Source: Cocleimonas sp. | Lineage (GTDB): Bacteria > Pseudomonadota > Gammaproteobacteria > Thiotrichales > Thiotrichaceae | Direction: 5' to 3' | Assembly (NCBI GenBank): GCA_021647365.1 | Contig: JAKIUW010000010.1 | Coordinates: 30,300 to 94,299 of the forward strand | DNA: 64,000 nucleotides | Shown: in pieces, positions 1-8,367 of the stretch | Layout of the letters: each line of letters opens with the position of its first letter | Numbering within the stretch: the first letter of the stretch is position 1 | The notes under the pieces: model-generated | What the model was told of the DNA's origin: nothing | Databases searched by the model: none | What the model saw: only the letters and a program-made list of their open reading frames with translations | Made by a program: the position numbers and the translations under genes

Positions 1-2
1 AA

Positions 3-770
3 CAAATCAATCGTATCATCGGTAAAATGGAAGCGCAGAAAACCCAACTGCTCACCGATATTATTTCATTGGATAAGCTTTACGATGCCAATTTGGATTA
101 TTTCCATAAGCTAGAGCTTTACATTGCAGCAGGCGATGAAAAGCTCCGTATGGTTGATAAAAATCAAATACCTGCCCTTGAAAATATTGCCAAAGAAGAC
201 GCTAAAAACGTATTATCGGCACAAGCCGTGCGTAATATGCGAGGTGCGCGCGATGAGTTAGAACGCCGCGTGCACGATTTACGCCTGACTCGCCAAGTCG
301 CTATGCAAAGCTTACCGAGTATTCGCCTTGTTCAAGAGAATGATAAAACACTAGTCAATAAAATAAATTCAACATTGGTCAACACCGTGCCATTATGGAA
401 AAATCAACTGGCGCAAGCCGTCACTATTTATCGCATGAGCGACACGGCTGAAACGGTAAAGCAAGCGACTGATTTAACCAATGAGTTATTAGAAGGTAAT
501 GCTGATAATTTACGCATGGCAAATGCCGAAGTTCGCACCCAAATGGAGCGTGGCATTTTTGATATTGAGTCGGTACGCAAAGCCAATAATCAGTTGATTG
601 AAACCATTAACGACAGTTTAAAAATTGCAGAAGATGGCAAAGTAAAGCGTGCAGAAGCAGCGAAAGAACTCATCCAAATGGAAAGCGAATTACGCGCCAC
701 ATTGGTTGCTACAAAATCACGCGCAGAGAGCTCTCTAAATGCGATTGCTGAGAAAGCGGCTGAGCGTTGA
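3..770 (+). CDS. TelA/KlaC family protein (toxic-anion-resistance family), 5' truncated by window edge
   Basis: The open frame runs in from the window edge, so only the C-terminal part (about 255 codons) is seen; the family is usually 350-400 residues. The visible protein is almost all helical and highly charged. The stretch NTVPLWKNQLAQAVTIYR and the following helices are typical of the TelA family (PF05816). Family members are cytoplasmic, were first linked to tellurite resistance, and often sit next to SPFH or Ter-type genes; the biochemical activity is not established. The same-strand SPFH and zinc-ribbon genes that follow fit a conserved three-gene cluster. An internal ATG at 27 is not a likely start because the frame continues upstream of it without interruption. 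Confidence 0.85.
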   Translation, partial: QINRIIGKMEAQKTQLLTDIISLDKLYDANLDYFHKLELYIAAGDEKLRMVDKNQIPALENIAKEDAKNVLSAQAVRNMRGARDELERRVHDLRLTRQVAMQSLPSIRLVQENDKTLVNKINSTLVNTVPLWKNQLAQAVTIYRMSDTAETVKQATDLTNELLEGNADNLRMANAEVRTQMERGIFDIESVRKANNQLIETINDSLKIAEDGKVKRAEAAKELIQMESELRATLVATKSRAESSLNAIAEKAAER

Positions 771-803
771 AGCTATAAACATAGAGAAAGAATGAACCAT
801 ACC

Positions 804-971
804 AGCCTCCCCCATAGAAAAAGGGGGATTGGGGGGGATTTAAAAAGTTGAATAAATATCAACATTCAAGCCGCCAGATAATGGTGGCATGATTGAGTTA
901 TCCATTTTAAATAACAAAAATGGTAAGCTCACTAAAATCTCCCCCAGACCCTCTTTATTAAAGGGGGGAGC
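804..971. repeat. MITE-like inverted repeat element between telA-like and SPFH genes
   Basis: Two imperfect inverted arms, about 804-842 and 934-971, enclose about 90 bp. Each arm has a CTCCCCC block, an A/T-rich centre with GGGGG and a GGGGG(G)GATTT end. No gene lies inside it. It looks like a small non-autonomous element. It sits in the spacer just upstream of the SPFH gene, so it is probably transcribed with the cluster. Confidence 0.7.
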
Positions 972-1005
972 TAAACATAAACACAAATAAAAAGGAGTAA
1001 ACATC

Positions 1006-2118
1006 ATGGGTCTTTGGGATAAATTATTTGGTGAATTCGTTGACATTATCGAGTGGACGGACTCTAGCGTCGATACCATGGTCTACCGTTTTCAACGCTA
1101 TGGTAACGAAATAAAATTTGGTGCAAAGCTGACCGTACGTGAATCGCAGATGGCGGTGTTTGTCAGTGAAGGCGAGATTGCTGATATTTTACCACCAGGT
1201 ATGTACGAACTTGAAACCAAAAACTTACCCATCTTATCGACCTTGCAACATTGGCGTCACGGTTTTGAAAGCCCGTTTAAAGCAGAGGTTTACTTCTTTA
1301 ATATGCGCCAGTTTGTCGATTTAAAATGGGGAACGAAAAATCCCATTATGATGCGCGATAAAGAATTCAGCATGGTTCGCTTACGCACATTTGGTTCTTA
1401 CAATATCCGTATTGATGACCCTGCAAAATTCATCGAAGAAATTGTGGGCACAGATGGCCATTTTACCATTGATGAAATCAGTAGCCAGTTACGCAATCTC
1501 ATTGTTACACGCTACACAGATATTTTGGGTAGTTCTAGCATTCCAGTACTCGATCTTGCGGGTAATCAAGAGCAATTGGGTGATCTTTTAACGCAACGTA
1601 TCGCGCCTGAATTTAAAGATTATGGTCTAGAACTCACCAAAGTTTTGGTTGAGAACATCTCACTACCACCTGCGGTTGAGGCCGCTTTAGATAAACGTAC
1701 CAGCATGGGCATGATCGGCGATTTGAATAAATACATTCAATTTGGCGCGGCAGAATCAATGCAAAATGGCACTGGTGGTGGCACAGGTAGCGCTATCGAA
1801 ATGGGCTTAGGTTTTGCCATGGCAAACAAAATGGCACAGGATATGAATACGCCTCAGCTAGTGCAACCAACAAACACCCTACCCGCACCACCACCTTTAC
1901 CCGATACTAACTGGCACGTTGCGATAGACCGCAAAAGCATGGGGCCTTATGATTTAACTACCTTGCAACAGCTCGCCAGCAATCATCAAATTACGCCTGG
2001 CACATTGGCTTGGATTGATGGCATGACGGCTTGGGAGTCTATTGAAAGTATCGAGGCCTTAAATGGACTGTTTGATGATGAGGAAAGCCAAACACCTCCT
2101 GCTCTGCCCGAAAAGTAA
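1006..2118 (+). CDS. SPFH/Band-7 domain protein with C-terminal GYF_2 (DUF4339) domain
   Basis: 370 residues. The start has a good ribosome site (AAAAGGAG upstream of ATG). Residues about 1-245 form an SPFH domain of the soluble type often annotated as virion core protein-like: MGLWDKLFGEFVDIIEW at the N terminus, no signal peptide or membrane segment. A Gly-rich linker (about 250-275, GTGGGTGS) and a Pro-rich stretch follow. A GYF_2 domain lies at about 302-352 (WHVAIDRKSMGPYDL and ALAWIDGMTAWESI-like signature). SPFH proteins oligomerise into rings or scaffolds at membranes; GYF_2 domains are thought to mediate protein interactions. It lies between a TelA-family gene and a zinc-ribbon membrane protein 5 bp downstream, so the three probably act together. 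The precise role is unknown. Confidence 0.85.
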   Translation: MGLWDKLFGEFVDIIEWTDSSVDTMVYRFQRYGNEIKFGAKLTVRESQMAVFVSEGEIADILPPGMYELETKNLPILSTLQHWRHGFESPFKAEVYFFNMRQFVDLKWGTKNPIMMRDKEFSMVRLRTFGSYNIRIDDPAKFIEEIVGTDGHFTIDEISSQLRNLIVTRYTDILGSSSIPVLDLAGNQEQLGDLLTQRIAPEFKDYGLELTKVLVENISLPPAVEAALDKRTSMGMIGDLNKYIQFGAAESMQNGTGGGTGSAIEMGLGFAMANKMAQDMNTPQLVQPTNTLPAPPPLPDTNWHVAIDRKSMGPYDLTTLQQLASNHQITPGTLAWIDGMTAWESIESIEALNGLFDDEESQTPPALPEK

Positions 2119-2123
2119 TAATA

Positions 2124-3362
2124 ATGAGTAGTCTTTTTGACAAAGATACGCGTTTTACACCATTAAACGAAACTGATCTTAAAGCCAATGAAGTTGCAAA
2201 GGAAGATGAGCATGTAATCTCACAAGCGCATTTTCCTTGCAAAAACTGTGGCTCTGACTTGGTGTATTCGCCTGCTTCACAAGATTTGCTGTGCCGATCT
2301 TGCGGGCATCATTATCCTGTCCCCATTGAAGACGAGCCGATTCGGGAGTATGACTTTAATACAGCCGTGCATGAACTTTCGCGCCTGCGCCATACTTCAA
2401 ATACAACGGGGGTGGATAGACAAATAGCGGTCATCCAATGCCCATCTTGTGGCGCAGAGTTCAGCTTTGTAAGTAATGAGCATGCTGGCGATTGCCCTTA
2501 TTGTGCCACGCCTGTTATCGCTGGCACGGCACAGGCACGCTTTATTATTCCACGCTCATTATTGCCCTTTAAGTTTGAGAAAAAAGCAGCGCTTGAAATC
2601 TATGATAAATGGATTGGTAGCCGCTGGTTTGCGCCCTCATCTTTAAAAAGTCATAGCAAACGCGATGATAAACTGATTGGCATCTATCTGCCCTACTGGA
2701 CTTACGACAGCCAAACCTATAACCAATATCGCGGGCAACGTGGCATCACGTATTATGAGCGCCAAGTGTATTCAACCACCGTCAATGGGCGAAGTGTACA
2801 GCGCTCAAGAACCGTTGCACGTATCCGATGGACACCTGTTTCAGGACATGTAGATTTACATTTTGATGATGTGCTTATCGGTGCAACCAAAACGCTGCCA
2901 CGCACAATTATTGATCATCTACAACCTTGGGATCTGGATAATCTTGTGCCCTATTCCGAAGAATATATCAGCGGGTTTCGCAGTGAGATTTATCAGGTAA
3001 CGGTCGATCAAGGGTTTTTACAAGCTGAAAATATTATGGAACGCAAAATTAACCAAAAAATTCGTTATGATATTGGCGGTGATCACCAGCGCATTTCAGC
3101 CGTCAACACCCAGCACGAAGACACCAGCTTTAAACATGTCTTACTGCCTGTGTGGTCTGCCGCTTTTAAGTATCGTGGTAAAACCTTTCGTTATGTGATC
3201 AACGGCAGAAATGGTACGATTCAGGGCGAGCGCCCTTACAGTTTTATAAAGATTGGCTTTGCAATACTTGCTGTCATTATTATCTTAATTGGACTTTCGA
3301 CTCAGATACAAAATACGAATGGAGAATTTTCCATTCGTATCGGTTCAACGCAATCAAACTAG
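2124..3362 (+). CDS. Double zinc-ribbon protein with C-terminal transmembrane segment
   Basis: 412 residues, starting 5 bp after the SPFH stop, so translational coupling is likely. Two CxxC...CxxC zinc ribbons are visible: CKNCG...CRSCG at about residues 39-62 and CPSCG...CPYC at about 110-132. The central part (150-360) is the conserved uncharacterised region of this family, with YLPYWTYD and LLPVWSAAFKYRGK motifs, and one hydrophobic segment (IGFAILAVIIILIGL) lies near residues 375-392. The family is frequently annotated as TFIIB-type zinc-finger or primosomal-protein-like, but nothing here indicates a helicase. Probably a membrane-anchored partner of the SPFH scaffold. Confidence 0.8.
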   Translation: MSSLFDKDTRFTPLNETDLKANEVAKEDEHVISQAHFPCKNCGSDLVYSPASQDLLCRSCGHHYPVPIEDEPIREYDFNTAVHELSRLRHTSNTTGVDRQIAVIQCPSCGAEFSFVSNEHAGDCPYCATPVIAGTAQARFIIPRSLLPFKFEKKAALEIYDKWIGSRWFAPSSLKSHSKRDDKLIGIYLPYWTYDSQTYNQYRGQRGITYYERQVYSTTVNGRSVQRSRTVARIRWTPVSGHVDLHFDDVLIGATKTLPRTIIDHLQPWDLDNLVPYSEEYISGFRSEIYQVTVDQGFLQAENIMERKINQKIRYDIGGDHQRISAVNTQHEDTSFKHVLLPVWSAAFKYRGKTFRYVINGRNGTIQGERPYSFIKIGFAILAVIIILIGLSTQIQNTNGEFSIRIGSTQSN

Positions 3363-3383
3363 GGAAACTACACCCTCATGAAA

Positions 3384-3457
3384 AAGTCCACGATAGGCAC
3401 GAAAAACCACAAAAGCTAAACACTGGATCTTTTTTCGTGTCCTTTCGTGGACATCTT
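3384..3457. repeat. Inverted repeat with GTCCACGA...ACGAAAAA arms
   Basis: Imperfect arms at 3384-3410 and 3430-3457 (GTCCACGATAGG and, on the other strand, GTCCACGAAAGG, each followed by CACGAAAAA) flank about 20 bp. It is a different family from the CACACCCCCC element next to it. It lies between two convergent genes and could fold as a terminator-like hairpin. Confidence 0.65.
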
Positions 3458-3461
3458 TAAC

Positions 3462-3487
3462 AAGCACACCCCCCCACTTTTACATGA
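3462..3487 (-). repeat. CACACCCCCC-type half repeat (copy 1)
   Basis: Half unit in the spacer between convergent genes. Its CATGTAAAA-to-GTGTGCTT sense is that of the minus-strand META gene, whose 3' end is 28 bp away. Confidence 0.8.
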
Positions 3488-3514
3488 AGGAGAGCATATT
3501 TCTTATCGCATTCC

Positions 3515-3955
3515 TTATCGCATAGTTTTCTTCATAAAAACAAGCTTCGTAGCGCCGTTAAGCACTAAGCGCTGATCATTCTTTTGGTAATGCGTCACAC
3601 CGCGTAATGCCGTTAAAAAGGTGCGCTCTAATTGATTGCTATTACGATCAGTACAAAGCATTTTTGTTGAGCCTACTGAGCCAAATCGTAAACGCGTCAT
3701 ATCCAATTCCGTTACCGAAGCAAAGAAACGGTTGCAACCAGAAAAGCCATTCACACGTTGCTGACTTGATAGATTCATATTAATACGAGGCCCATGATAA
3801 GACGCATTATTGATACTGGTTAAATACCACTTTTCTGTTGCAACTGTATCTCTTGATACAGGCTTATAGCTACCCTGATTAGTATTATTCACTGTCGTTG
3901 CAGCACACGCCGTTAAACCCAATAACGAAACTAATAAGATTAAAATGTTTTTCAT
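3515..3955 (-). CDS. META-domain lipoprotein (HslJ-like)
   Basis: 146 residues. Lipoprotein signal: MKNILILLVSLLGLTAC with lipobox LTAC, so the mature protein starts at Cys17. The rest is a META domain: KWYLTSIN near residue 43, the conserved GFSGCNRFFA turn at about 70, and a FGSVGSTKMLC stretch. META domains occur in HslJ and in heat-shock or stress-linked envelope lipoproteins; no enzymatic activity is known. The start codon overlaps the stop of the upstream protease by one base, so the two are co-translated and form an operon. Confidence 0.85.
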   Translation of the reverse strand: MKNILILLVSLLGLTACAATTVNNTNQGSYKPVSRDTVATEKWYLTSINNASYHGPRINMNLSSQQRVNGFSGCNRFFASVTELDMTRLRFGSVGSTKMLCTDRNSNQLERTFLTALRGVTHYQKNDQRLVLNGATKLVFMKKTMR

Positions 3956-4932
3956 TAAACCGCCCCTTTTATTTTACGACGCAATAGTAGCAAAGATAGT
4001 GGGAACAATAAGAAGAATAAACTTCCGCCACTGTCCTCTCCTGAATAAAATCTACTCCAACTTTCATATCCACCACCACGGTTACTTGAATTTCTAGTGT
4101 AATAGTTTATCCAACCATCAAACTGGCTTAAACGTGTATATACCCCATAATGACCCGGTTGTGCACAACCAACACCCCAACTTGTTATACCTACTTGTAC
4201 GTATTCTCCATATTGAATACCCATCAATGGTCCGCCACTATCTGACTTACAAGTATCTTTAGCACCTTGGCTGTACCCTGCACAAATCATATTCTGGGTA
4301 AATTCAGTAGTTCCATAAATATCTTCACATATTGATTTACTTACAATTGGAACTTCCACTTCCTGAAGATCTTCAGGAAAGTACTTTGCATCTTTATCAG
4401 TAGCTCCCCATCCAACCACTGTTGCTAACAACCCAATAGGTGCATCATCACCAGAAACAGGTATCGTCATGATACCCGAATCATATTCAAGCTCCAGCAA
4501 AGCGATATCTGCATCACCCGATTGATAGTAATAATTAGGATGAACAATAATACGTCTTATATTCTCTCTTCTTCCACCTCTACCTAAATCAGATGTATCA
4601 ACCAGCACCTTTATCGAGGATGCCTCATCTAGCGCACCTGTATCACTATCAACGACACAATGTGCTGCTGTTAATACCCATTTTGAGGCAATTATTGTCC
4701 CACTACAAAACTGCGCATGATAATTACCTCTACCTAGTTTTTCTGCGCTCAATAATGCCACTGTAGATGGCCAAGCACCCAGAGGTGCCTTCGTTCCACC
4801 TATAATCTTATTTTCTTTTTTTATCTCTGAGTTAGAGCCTGATACACTTTTTCCTGTTAAAGACTCTGCAAAAGTAAAAGATGAAGTGGTCGCGACCAAG
4901 GCAAAAGCCCATAAAAACTTTTTCATTAACAA
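3955..4932 (-). CDS. Secreted trypsin-like serine protease (S1) with GlyGly-CTERM tail
   Basis: 325 residues. N-terminal signal peptide (hydrophobic FLWAFALVATTSSFTFA), a short propeptide, then the activation site before IIGGTKAPLGAWP (about residue 43). The catalytic triad is visible: His in LTAAHC, Asp in DADIALLEL-like DIALL, Ser in SDSGGP. The residue before DSGGP is Ser instead of the usual Gly193 (chymotrypsin numbering), and the S1 Asp189 is kept in KDTCKSDSGGP. The C terminus is Gly/Ser-rich (NRGGGYE, GEDSGGS), then a hydrophobic helix and RRK: a GlyGly-CTERM signal, which in known systems is cut by rhombosortase after type II secretion. Neither rhombosortase nor type II secretion genes are in the window. 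Ends in a one-base overlap with the META lipoprotein. Confidence 0.9.
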   Translation of the reverse strand: MLMKKFLWAFALVATTSSFTFAESLTGKSVSGSNSEIKKENKIIGGTKAPLGAWPSTVALLSAEKLGRGNYHAQFCSGTIIASKWVLTAAHCVVDSDTGALDEASSIKVLVDTSDLGRGGRRENIRRIIVHPNYYYQSGDADIALLELEYDSGIMTIPVSGDDAPIGLLATVVGWGATDKDAKYFPEDLQEVEVPIVSKSICEDIYGTTEFTQNMICAGYSQGAKDTCKSDSGGPLMGIQYGEYVQVGITSWGVGCAQPGHYGVYTRLSQFDGWINYYTRNSSNRGGGYESWSRFYSGEDSGGSLFFLLFPLSLLLLRRKIKGAV

Positions 4933-5070
4933 AATACTATCTCCTGTCGTTATCTATTCGTTATCTATTCGTTATCATACTTATTTCATAGGACATTCTG
5001 GCTTAATAATAGTTTCTCTAGCTACTCTTAATTATCCATTCTTTACAAAAAATTACACTTTTTTCCAGGA

Positions 5071-6594
5071 TCAACCCAGCTTCAATACCGATAAAGTTCT
5101 TTGCCTAACTATTTTCAATAAAGCAATATCTTCTATCAAAGATTCCTGATACGACGGCACCATTGATTTGATCTTAGCTTGCCAGCCTTCTTTTTGGTAT
5201 TGCTCAACAAAACAACTCTCGATAATCTCTATCATCGTTTTAACAGTAATCGATGCGCCAGGTGATGCACCTAACAGTGCGGCGAGTGATCCGTCTGCTG
5301 AAGTGACCACTTCTGTGCCAAACTCTAATGTACCACCCTTGTCTTCACATTTCTTAATGATTTGCACGCGCTGACCTGCAGAGGCAAGCTTCCAATCTTC
5401 TTCTTTAGCATCAGGGAAATAGTTTTGCAATGAGGCTACACGTTGCGAATGACTTTGCATGGATTCGCTGATTAAATAACGAGTCAAATCTATATTGCGC
5501 AAACCCACCATGGTCATTGGTTTTATGTTATCAAAATTGGTCGCTTTGATAAGATCAAAATTGGAGCCATATTTTAAAAACTTGGTGGTGAAGCCTGCAA
5601 AAGGACCAAACAATAGAGCTTTATCAGGAATTCCATCGGGGTTGCCAAGAGCATCATCCGATGACAAAACACGTGCATCAAGGTGCGGCACTGACATCGG
5701 TGGTGCACCAATGGCGGCTTTTCCGTAAACCTTAGCTAAGTGTTGCTTTACAATCTCTGGCTTTTCACAAACCAACCAATGTCCGCTAACAGGAAATCCC
5801 GCGTATCCATCGCATTCAGGAATATTAGATTTTTGTAATAACGGAAGTGCGCCTCCGCCAACGCCTAAAAAAACAAACTTGGTGTTTAAGATTTTATCTG
5901 CACCCGTTTTATCCTTCATCAAAACATTCCAAGTGCCATCTTCAAGCTGAGTAAGGTCATCCACATGGGTACTTAAGTGTAACTCAAAGCCATTTTGCTG
6001 GACGAGGTATTCCGTCATACTTCTCGCTATCTGTCCAAAGTTTACGTCGCTGCCGTAGCGCATTCGTGTTGCTGCAACCTTTTCATCTGAGTCACGGTTA
6101 TTCATCACCAAGGGCAACCACTGCCGTATGATTTCAGGATCATCCGAAAATTCCATATCGCTAAACTGATGTTGTGTACTTAGTAATTCATAACGCTTAC
6201 GCAAGTATTCAACATTATCATCGCCCCAAACAAAGCTTTGATGCGGAACAGGGTTAATAAACTTTGCAGGCTCAGGAAGGATGTTCTTTTCAACCAATGT
6301 CGCCCAAAATTGCAGGCTGACCTCAAAGGCAGCATTAATTTCCAACGCCTTGCTAATATCAATATTGCCGTCATCACCTTCAGGCGTGTAATTCAACTCG
6401 CAATAGCCTGCGTGACCCGTACCGGCATTGTTCATGCTATCCGTGCTTTCCATCGCCACATGATCAAGTCGCTCGATCATCGTAATCTTTAACGCTGGGT
6501 CGAGTTGATTCAGCAGAGTGCCAAGGCAAGTACTCATCGCACCTGCGCCTATTAAGACGACATCAACTTTTTGTTTATCTTCTTTTATATCCAT
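5071..6594 (-). CDS. mqo: Malate:quinone oxidoreductase
   Basis: 507 residues, the usual family length. Oxidises L-malate to oxaloacetate and passes electrons to the quinone pool; FAD-dependent, membrane-associated, in the TCA cycle. An FAD-binding Rossmann motif is at residues 11-24 (VDVVLIGAGAMSTCLGTLL). Conserved Mqo stretches include STDSMNNAGTGHAGYCELNYTP near residue 50 and SGHWLVCE, RVLSSDDALGNPD and LFGPFAGF further on. The start ATG has an AGG nine bases upstream. It is separated by 138 bp from the protease gene and appears to be a single-gene unit. Confidence 0.95.
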   Translation of the reverse strand: MDIKEDKQKVDVVLIGAGAMSTCLGTLLNQLDPALKITMIERLDHVAMESTDSMNNAGTGHAGYCELNYTPEGDDGNIDISKALEINAAFEVSLQFWATLVEKNILPEPAKFINPVPHQSFVWGDDNVEYLRKRYELLSTQHQFSDMEFSDDPEIIRQWLPLVMNNRDSDEKVAATRMRYGSDVNFGQIARSMTEYLVQQNGFELHLSTHVDDLTQLEDGTWNVLMKDKTGADKILNTKFVFLGVGGGALPLLQKSNIPECDGYAGFPVSGHWLVCEKPEIVKQHLAKVYGKAAIGAPPMSVPHLDARVLSSDDALGNPDGIPDKALLFGPFAGFTTKFLKYGSNFDLIKATNFDNIKPMTMVGLRNIDLTRYLISESMQSHSQRVASLQNYFPDAKEEDWKLASAGQRVQIIKKCEDKGGTLEFGTEVVTSADGSLAALLGASPGASITVKTMIEIIESCFVEQYQKEGWQAKIKSMVPSYQESLIEDIALLKIVRQRTLSVLKLG

Positions 6595-6622
6595 AGTTAC
6601 CTGATTTTAAAGCACCTTTTTA

Positions 6623-6645
6623 AAGCACACCCCCCTACTTTTACA
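6623..6645 (-). repeat. CACACCCCCC-type half repeat (copy 2, altered end)
   Basis: Half unit 29 bp upstream of mqo, oriented in the sense of mqo. The end is changed: TTTTACAGGGTG replaces TTTTACATGATG. Confidence 0.7.
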
Positions 6646-6813
6646 GGGTGTTTTCTTTATCTATACATCTGATGTGATTGTATAAGGAAATCATGCGCAG
6701 AACTTAAAAATAATAAAAATATCATCATTACTATTAAAACCAACATGATGAAACTTCCCTAGCTCTTGTCTAAGCTGTAGAATCCTAGCATCTAAATTTT
6801 AATGAGAATCATC

Positions 6814-7533
6814 ATGGGCAGAGCGTACCAAAACCGTAAAGAATCAATGGCCAAAACTTCTGATATGAAGGCGAAGGTTTACAGCAAATACGGGCGCGAG
6901 ATATACGTTGTCGCCAAAGCGGGCGGCTTTGACCCTGATGGCAACTTAGCGTTACGCAGTTTGATCGACAAAGCGAAGAAAGACCAAGTCCCTGCTCACG
7001 TTATAGACAAAGCTATAGAAAAAGCCAAAGGCGGCGGCGGTGAAGATTTTGCACCTGCATTGTATGAAGGTTTCGGCCCCGGTGGTTGCATGATTTTGGT
7101 TGAATGTTTAACCGATAACCCCAACCGCACCTTCGGCGATGTACGTTTATGCTTTACCAAAAACAAATGCAAACTCGGCACACCCGGCACAGTAAAACAT
7201 TTATTTGATCACTCGGCTATTTCCGTTTTTAAAGGCGACGACGAAGATGCCGCTCTAGAAGCATTAATGGAAGCAGACGTTGATGTCAGCGACATTGAAA
7301 GTGAAGACAACATGATTACCGTATTCGCACCTAATACCGAATACGGCAAAGCCAAAGAAGCGCTGATGGCAGCTTTTCCAGAGATTGAATTTGAAGTTGA
7401 TGAAATCCAATACCTCGCACAAAACACTGCACCATTAACCAGCAACGACGACAAAGAAACGTTTGAGAATCTTTTGGATTCACTCAATGATAATGATGAT
7501 GTACAGAATGTTTATCATAGTGTTGAGGATTAA
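6814..7533 (+). CDS. YebC/PmpR-family protein (YeeN type)
   Basis: 239 residues from the ATG at 6814, preceded by an AATGAGAA purine stretch; an ATG 12 bp earlier is in frame but has no ribosome site. The sequence aligns by eye with E. coli YeeN more than with YebC: MGRAYQNRKESMAK start, VIDKAIEKAKGGGGEDF, ALYEGFGPGG and a final DDVQNVYH. YebC/TACO1 proteins bind nucleic acid or the ribosome; bacterial members have been reported as transcription regulators and as translation factors for proline-rich stretches. No operon partner is evident: convergent with lolA and separated from it by a palindromic repeat and a terminator. Confidence 0.93.
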   Translation: MGRAYQNRKESMAKTSDMKAKVYSKYGREIYVVAKAGGFDPDGNLALRSLIDKAKKDQVPAHVIDKAIEKAKGGGGEDFAPALYEGFGPGGCMILVECLTDNPNRTFGDVRLCFTKNKCKLGTPGTVKHLFDHSAISVFKGDDEDAALEALMEADVDVSDIESEDNMITVFAPNTEYGKAKEALMAAFPEIEFEVDEIQYLAQNTAPLTSNDDKETFENLLDSLNDNDDVQNVYHSVED

Positions 7534-7549
7534 AACTCTAATCTAAACT

Positions 7550-7606
7550 AGAAAGCACACCCCCCCACTTTTACATGATGTAAAAGTGGGGGGGGGTGTG
7601 CTTTCT
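7550..7606. repeat. Full palindromic CACACCCCCC-type repeat (inverted pair, copy 3)
   Basis: Two half units meet head to head around CATGATG and form an almost perfect palindrome of about 55 bp, with AGAAAGCACAC on the left and GTGTGCTTTCT on the right. It lies between the convergent yebC-type and lolA genes. The transcript would fold into a very stable hairpin on either strand. Confidence 0.9.
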
Positions 7607-7618
7607 AATTAGCAAAAA

Positions 7619-7644
7619 AAAAATGACCCAAAAGGGTCATTTTT
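7619..7644. terminator. Bidirectional intrinsic terminator
   Basis: AAAAATGACCC - AAAA - GGGTCATTTTT: an 11-bp stem with A and T tails, so it works for both convergent genes (yebC-type on +, lolA on -). Confidence 0.85.
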
Positions 7645-7663
7645 AAATATAACAATCTAAAAG

Positions 7664-8305
7664 CTAAATAGCCTTCCCAATCACATCCACTCCAGCAGGT
7701 GGTTTAAAGAAGAACGTCTTTCCCGCAATAGGGACATTCGACTGTGTATTCAATTTAATCACCGTCTTTTGACCAAGCTGATCTAACATAATCATTTGGC
7801 GCATATTGCCTTTTGCATCTAGACCAATTTCGATATTTCTGAAATCTTTGCTTGCTTTGCGTGGTGTGAGTTGAAACCAATCCAATCCACCTTTTGCTTT
7901 AAGCGACTTAACCACAAATTGTGCATCAGGTGATTGCTTGCGCGTAAGTATTGCAATCGGTGCGCTCGACATGGCACGGCTAAGTGGCTTGATGGTAACT
8001 TGTTCTAAGTCCTCATCGTAAATCCAGATGTTTTTGCCGTCGCCTACTATTATTTGCGGGTCAGGTGTTTTATAAACCCAGCGGAATTTACCAGGGCGGC
8101 TTAAGTATAAATTCCCTGTGGAGCTTTGAATCATCTTGCCTTTTTTACTAAACACTTGTTGGTTAAAGCTACCTTTTAAGCTACTTACCTTAGTAAAAAA
8201 ATTGTTTAAACGATCACGCGCTGCATCTGTTTTTGCAACAGCAATATTAGAACTTGCTATCAATAAAGCACCTGCTACGGTAAGTAGTAATCCTGTCTTT
8301 TTCAT
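7664..8305 (-). CDS. lolA: Outer-membrane lipoprotein carrier LolA
   Basis: 213 residues from the ATG at 8305, which has AAAGGA eight bases upstream; an upstream in-frame TTG is less likely. A signal peptide (MKKTGLLLTVAGALLIASSNIAVA) precedes a periplasmic LolA domain: LKGSFNQQVFSKKGK, a STGNLYLSRPGKFRWVY core and DGKNIWIYDEDLEQVTIKPL. LolA takes lipoproteins from LolCDE in the inner membrane and hands them to LolB. The gene follows ftsK on the same strand with a 62-bp gap, the arrangement found in many gammaproteobacteria. Confidence 0.95.
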   Translation of the reverse strand: MKKTGLLLTVAGALLIASSNIAVAKTDAARDRLNNFFTKVSSLKGSFNQQVFSKKGKMIQSSTGNLYLSRPGKFRWVYKTPDPQIIVGDGKNIWIYDEDLEQVTIKPLSRAMSSAPIAILTRKQSPDAQFVVKSLKAKGGLDWFQLTPRKASKDFRNIEIGLDAKGNMRQMIMLDQLGQKTVIKLNTQSNVPIAGKTFFFKPPAGVDVIGKAI

Positions 8306-8367
8306 AAATATTTCCTTTTTCAATCTTATAAGTACTAACTAAGATTCATTTTAAACTTAGTTAATAT

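Noticed and set aside
840..1079. 79-codon minus-strand frame across the MITE-like element
   Set aside because: It spans the inverted repeat and the SPFH gene start; no family similarity or ribosome site.
7550..7606. Palindrome considered as a simple intrinsic terminator or origin
   Set aside because: The same half unit recurs alone at many sites, and a proper terminator lies just beside it at 7619-7644; no origin-associated genes are nearby.
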